Position numbers and translations under genes: made by a program | Part shown: piece by piece, positions 6,991-9,429 of the stretch | Layout: each line of letters starts with the position of its first letter | How positions within the stretch are numbered: the first letter of the stretch is position 1 | The notes under the pieces: model-generated | Database searches by the model: none | What the model was told of the DNA's origin: nothing | Seen by the model: the letters and a program-made list of their open reading frames with translations, nothing else | NCBI GenBank assembly: GCA_900313465.1 | Contig: OMRU01000048.1 | Span: forward strand, 1 to 9,429 | Origin: an uncultured Clostridia bacterium | GTDB taxonomy: Bacteria > Bacillota_I > Bacilli_A > RFN20 > CAG-288 | DNA length: 9,429 nt | Direction of reading: 5' to 3'

Positions 6991-8457
6991 TTATTTCTTT
7001 TGGATAATCGTACAAGTATCAGTTGAATTGATCACTTGATAAACACTCTCATAATCGATAGGAAGGCTTGCTTTTGAAGAAAGATAATAGGAATTACTGA
7101 TATCATCTGATTCAAATTCTTCAAGCGAAGCAATCTTCATTCTTCCATCAAAAGCAAACTCCATGGTAATCAGATAGGACTGAGTAGGCTTATGATGATA
7201 TTCTTCTGAAAGATAGATTAAAGCTCCATTTTGAATATCAGAATTCAATAACAGCTGATGGACCTCATCCATCTTGTTTACCATAGGAGTGATAAACCCT
7301 ATCGAAGAAGATATCAAGGCGGAGATGGTCATGATTGAAGGTAAACAAACAGCAAGAACTTTTCTCGTCTTGATCAAACCTGGTCGATCGACAAGAATCT
7401 CATTCAAGAATTTTCTTATCAAAACAGACAAAGCCACAATCAAAGGAATATAGCCGATATCCACATACCAATCCAGTCTGGTTTTGGATAAAGAGAAGAA
7501 ACCAAAGATAGAAAGGGAGGAAATCAAAACGAGTTTTGCTTCGTTGGACAAAGGTTCCCTCTTCTTGATTTTCCAAATTAGATAAATCACCGATAAAACA
7601 AGAGAAATCAATAACGGAGGGTTGAACACAAAGGCACGCAAATAATAAAAGATAGTCGATTCATGTCCTTCAAAACCTGCTTCACTTGTTCTTTGAAGTA
7701 AATCAAAGGTGAACATCCTGGAAATAAATGCCCATCCATCAAAAGAATAGCGAGCTATACCCCATAAAAATATCGGTAACAAGGAACACAAGAAGAACAG
7801 AATCAATCTCCACCAGCCGATATTCTTAAATCCTTTAGTAAATAAAAGATAGAAGAAAACAATAGGGATAAAGATAAAGGAATGAAAACTCTTGGCTAAA
7901 AACATCAAGGCAAACGACAAGCCAGATAAATATATCCATTGTGGTTTTTCACTAGATCTACCTAGACTGGTGTAACCTAGTATGAATAAAAAGATAAATA
8001 AACCATCTGCATCACCACTTCTAACGCCATGATAAGCAAATAGATTGATGCATCCTAAGAACGCGAGAACTGAAATGAGTGCCGATGTCTTTCCATATTT
8101 ATGTTTGACATAGAAATAAAGCACGACATTTCCAGCCAAAGAAAAGAATGCAGAATAAAAACGTAACGCAAAAGGATGATACCCAAAAATCAGATAACAA
8201 AGAGAAATCATCCAATAAGAAAGTGGTGGTTTCAGATTATAATAATCCACCTCACCATTATAGTAATTGGCAATCCAATTCCGTTCTTGAATCATCTCAT
8301 AGGCGTTTACTCCATGTCTGGCTTCATCAAAGTCATGAACAGGGTTCAACCAAAGATTGAAAAACAATGCAAAAGATAAAAGGATAAACAATCCCAAGGA
8401 CAATAAAACAAAGTGGTTATCGATAAGGCCTTGCACTTTTTCTTTTATCTTATCCAT
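6991..8457 (-). CDS. ArnT/PMT-like membrane glycosyltransferase (GT-C fold, lipid-phosphate sugar donor)
   Basis: A 488-residue membrane protein. The start ATG at 8457 has AGAAGG (8470-8465) 7 bases upstream. The N-terminal helix (about 17-37) is followed by an outer loop carrying 'DFDEARHG' (Asp42, Asp44, Glu45), the acidic motif of GT-C enzymes such as ArnT (GT83) and PMT_2 proteins. Next comes 'LKPPLSYW' (76-82), the ArnT-type KPP motif, then roughly ten more helices. A 'KTRLDWYV' stretch corresponds to the family's late Arg/Lys-x-Trp-Tyr region. The last ~95 residues form an external soluble tail. Known relatives take a sugar from polyprenyl-phosphate or dolichyl-phosphate and place it on a lipid, polymer or protein outside the membrane. 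Acceptor and sugar cannot be read from the sequence. It follows the ABC ATPase gene by 109 bases, but its own candidate promoter in that gap suggests at least partly separate expression. It converges on the acyltransferase gene. Confidence 0.85.
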   Translation of the reverse strand: MDKIKEKVQGLIDNHFVLLSLGLFILLSFALFFNLWLNPVHDFDEARHGVNAYEMIQERNWIANYYNGEVDYYNLKPPLSYWMISLCYLIFGYHPFALRFYSAFFSLAGNVVLYFYVKHKYGKTSALISVLAFLGCINLFAYHGVRSGDADGLFIFLFILGYTSLGRSSEKPQWIYLSGLSFALMFLAKSFHSFIFIPIVFFYLLFTKGFKNIGWWRLILFFLCSLLPIFLWGIARYSFDGWAFISRMFTFDLLQRTSEAGFEGHESTIFYYLRAFVFNPPLLISLVLSVIYLIWKIKKREPLSNEAKLVLISSLSIFGFFSLSKTRLDWYVDIGYIPLIVALSVLIRKFLNEILVDRPGLIKTRKVLAVCLPSIMTISALISSSIGFITPMVNKMDEVHQLLLNSDIQNGALIYLSEEYHHKPTQSYLITMEFAFDGRMKIASLEEFESDDISNSYYLSSKASLPIDYESVYQVINSTDTCTIIQKK

Positions 8458-8474
8458 GTTGATTCCTTCTTTTT

Positions 8475-8523
8475 CTTGCGTTGATTATTATGATGATATT
8501 TTATCTCTTTTGCAAGACGCAAG
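8475..8523. repeat. 7-bp inverted repeat flanking the candidate promoter
   Basis: CTTGCGT (8475-8481) and its exact complement ACGCAAG (8517-8523) sit just outside the -10 and -35 of the glycosyltransferase promoter, 35 bases apart. They could be operator half-sites or chance. A second GCAAG lies at 8512-8516. Confidence 0.3.
8487..8515 (-). promoter_or_regulatory. Candidate promoter of the glycosyltransferase gene
   Basis: On the - strand, TTGCAA (8515-8510) and CATAAT (8492-8487) are separated by exactly 17 bases, with transcription expected to start near 8480 and the ribosome site at 8470-8465. The -10 matches 5 of 6 and the -35 matches 4 of 6. It lies within a 109-base gap. Confidence 0.5.
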
Positions 8524-8541
8524 TCCTTATGCGGGTCTCTA

Positions 8542-8561
8542 TTTCTCTAAGCTAAGAGAAA
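8542..8561 (-). other. Small hairpin after the ABC ATPase stop
   Basis: TTTCTCT (8542-8548) and AGAGAAA (8555-8561) pair around a 6-base loop, 5 bases beyond the ATPase stop on the - strand. There is no T-run after it on that strand, so it is at most a weak terminator. Confidence 0.3.
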
Positions 8562-8566
8562 CATAA

Positions 8567-9166
8567 TTATTTATGATAAAGTTTATGGTTTTGCAACCAT
8601 AATTCACAGCCAGATATTCTTCTGCTATCGTGACTTGTCAGGATTACCAGATTATCCTGACTTAATGTTTGCAATAAGGAAATCACCTCCAAAAATGTGG
8701 CATCATCTAAATTGGATGTGCATTCATCAAGCAGATAAATTTTTTTCTTCAAAAGAGAAAAAAGCTTTAAGGTGAAGATCATTTCTTCTCCGCCGCTTAA
8801 AGTGTTCGGTTTTCTGGTTAAGTCAAAGTTCGAAAAAGAAGTGGTATCTTCAACCCCAAAAAGCGACAAGTTGTCTTCAAGACTTAATTCTTCAATAAGA
8901 TTGTGTGTAGATGAAATGAAGCCAATAATATCCTTTTGATAAATCACATTTTCTCGTCTAGAAAATCTTTTTAACAGTTTGTGATTGTAGTAGATGTGAC
9001 CTGAATACTCTTTATCCATGTTTGAAAGAAGGTAAAACAGAGAGGTCTTACCACAGCCATTGTCACCATGGATAACATAAAAACCAGCATCTGGAAATTC
9101 ATACGAGATCTCATCCAAGATAAGATTCCCTTGATATTTCTTAGTTACATTATCAAGTAATAACAT
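8567..9166 (-). CDS. Small ABC transporter ATPase lacking the Q-loop glutamine
   Basis: A 199-residue nucleotide-binding subunit of an ABC transporter. Motifs in order: probable A-loop Tyr11; Walker A 'GDNGCGKTS' (34-42); Q-loop region 'IGFISSTHNL' (81-90), where the usual Gln is Ser86; signature 'LSGGE' (123-127); Walker B 'IYLLDE' (143-148) with catalytic Glu148; D-loop 'SNLD' (151-154); and H-loop His179. The helical subdomain between the Q-loop and the signature is short. The overall length is a little under the usual 220-240 residues of exporter ATPases and close to the ~200-residue ATPases paired with bacteriocin- or peptide-type permeases. The ATG at 9166 is preceded by AGGGAG (9184-9179) at 12 bases, a slightly long spacing. 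A truncated membrane ORF ends 3 bases upstream, in line with an ATPase-permease pair. What is transported is unknown. Confidence 0.85.
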   Translation of the reverse strand: MLLLDNVTKKYQGNLILDEISYEFPDAGFYVIHGDNGCGKTSLFYLLSNMDKEYSGHIYYNHKLLKRFSRRENVIYQKDIIGFISSTHNLIEELSLEDNLSLFGVEDTTSFSNFDLTRKPNTLSGGEEMIFTLKLFSLLKKKIYLLDECTSNLDDATFLEVISLLQTLSQDNLVILTSHDSRRISGCELWLQNHKLYHK

Positions 9167-9169
9167 GTT

Positions 9170-9352
9170 TTATATTTGCTCCCTAAAATATAGTCGCATC
9201 TTTTTTTCACTAAAGCAAAAGCGATAAGAGAGGTAACGAATCGACATCAGCAAAATATACAAAAGAACAGCAAATATAAACACCCAAGGATTAAAGGAAA
9301 GTAAAGTGATTTCCAAATCTATTATCTGATTTAGTTGTTGAATTAAAGGGAT
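9170..9352 (-). pseudogene. Tail of a membrane permease, cut off at its 5' side
   Basis: On the - strand a frame open from 9352 ends in TAA (9172-9170), only 3 bases before the ATPase ATG. Its 60 codons include one long hydrophobic segment ('NPWVFIFAVLLYILLMSI', residues 21-38) followed by a basic tail ending FREQI, like the last helix and cytoplasmic end of an ABC permease. An in-frame TGA (9355-9353) stops the frame upstream, and no ATG with a ribosome site precedes the helix. The TTG at residue 13 is the only alternative start and would give a 48-residue single-helix peptide. Residues from about 14 onward look like real coding; residues 1-13 may belong to the other side of a breakpoint. 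It could be a broken gene, a chimeric assembly, or less likely an intact small membrane peptide. Confidence 0.5.
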
Positions 9353-9429
9353 TCAATGGAACAGTAAAAGATGAAAAGAAAGGTCTATTATCTGGATTAT
9401 TTCAAAAAGGAAAACAAAAAGTAGAATCT
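9310..9429 (+). CDS. Fragment of a + strand gene of unknown start, possibly TelA-like (toxic anion resistance family)
   Basis: A + strand frame is open from 9310 (after TGA at 9307-9309) to the right edge, 40 codons. It reads like an ordinary soluble protein rich in Lys, Glu and Gly, including 'LVVELKGFNG' and 'KKGLLSGLFQKGKQKVES'. It has no ATG, GTG or TTG and no ribosome site, so its 5' part is missing. The spacing of 'KKGLLSGLFQKGK' recalls the N-terminal third of TelA-family proteins, but this is from memory of the family style and is weak. It overlaps the permease tail on the other strand, so at most one is coding in the overlap. Codons end mostly in A or T, unlike the C-ending codons of the GH3 block. 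Confidence 0.35.
9318..9394. repeat. Direct repeat of 11 bases near the right edge
   Basis: TCTATTATCTG occurs at 9318-9328 and again at 9384-9394, 66 bases apart. The first copy sits at the place where coding appears to switch strands. It may be chance in AT-rich DNA. Confidence 0.45.

Noticed and set aside
8148..8566. Three + strand frames opposite the start of the glycosyltransferase and its upstream gap
   Set aside because: They overlap each other and a clear membrane glycosyltransferase on the other strand, and none has a ribosome site or recognisable motif.
9170..9429. Reading the TGA at 9355-9353 as Trp, which would keep the permease frame open to the edge
   Set aside because: More than 2,700 codons elsewhere use TGG for Trp with no in-frame TGA. 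The apparent hydrophobicity beyond the TGA is what the complement of Lys/Glu-rich codons gives.

Overview
The window looks like chromosomal DNA from a Bacillota-type (Gram-positive, low-to-moderate GC) bacterium, plausibly an uncultured gut or rumen member of the Bacilli. The reasons are strong AGGAG-type ribosome sites, a lipobox lipoprotein with Ser/Thr/Asn linker, Listeria-type InlB repeats, a circularly permuted family 3 glycoside hydrolase, and compact hairpin-plus-T-run terminators. The code reads as standard: Trp is TGG throughout and complete genes stop at TAA or TAG. The species call is inference. No rRNA, tRNA, CRISPR array or insertion sequence was seen.

Left half, + strand (about 1-5655): a block of cell-surface genes. 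It opens with the C-terminal part of a large exported protein with a putative-Ig repeat. Next come a 475-residue lipoprotein (Ig-like domain, two InlB-type repeats, carbohydrate-binding-like C-terminal domain) and a 143-residue four-helix membrane protein. The last gene is a 975-residue permuted GH3 enzyme anchored at both ends, whose ATG overlaps the stop of the small membrane protein. The gaps are short (82 and 62 bases). Each holds a hairpin and a ribosome site but no room for an obvious new promoter, so the block may be one transcript with partial termination points. It ends at a good terminator (5618-5655). The likely theme is capture and hydrolysis of beta-linked glycans at the outer face of the membrane.

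Middle (5656-6945): a single integral-membrane acyltransferase-3 gene with its own candidate promoter, a very short leader and no clear ribosome site. It ends in a perfect 13-bp hairpin that can serve both converging transcripts.

Right part, - strand (6991-9352): an ArnT/PMT-like polyprenyl-phosphate-sugar glycosyltransferase with its own candidate promoter, downstream of a small ABC ATPase. Three bases upstream of the ATPase start is the end of a truncated membrane ORF that looks like the tail of its permease. In the last ~120 bases the coding signal flips to the + strand with no start codon, and the permease frame hits a stop. This suggests a rearrangement breakpoint or a chimeric assembly end.

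Most notable: the dually anchored, translationally coupled GH3 with an Asn where the family's substrate-binding Asp is expected; the ABC ATPase without its Q-loop glutamine; and the broken junction at the right edge.
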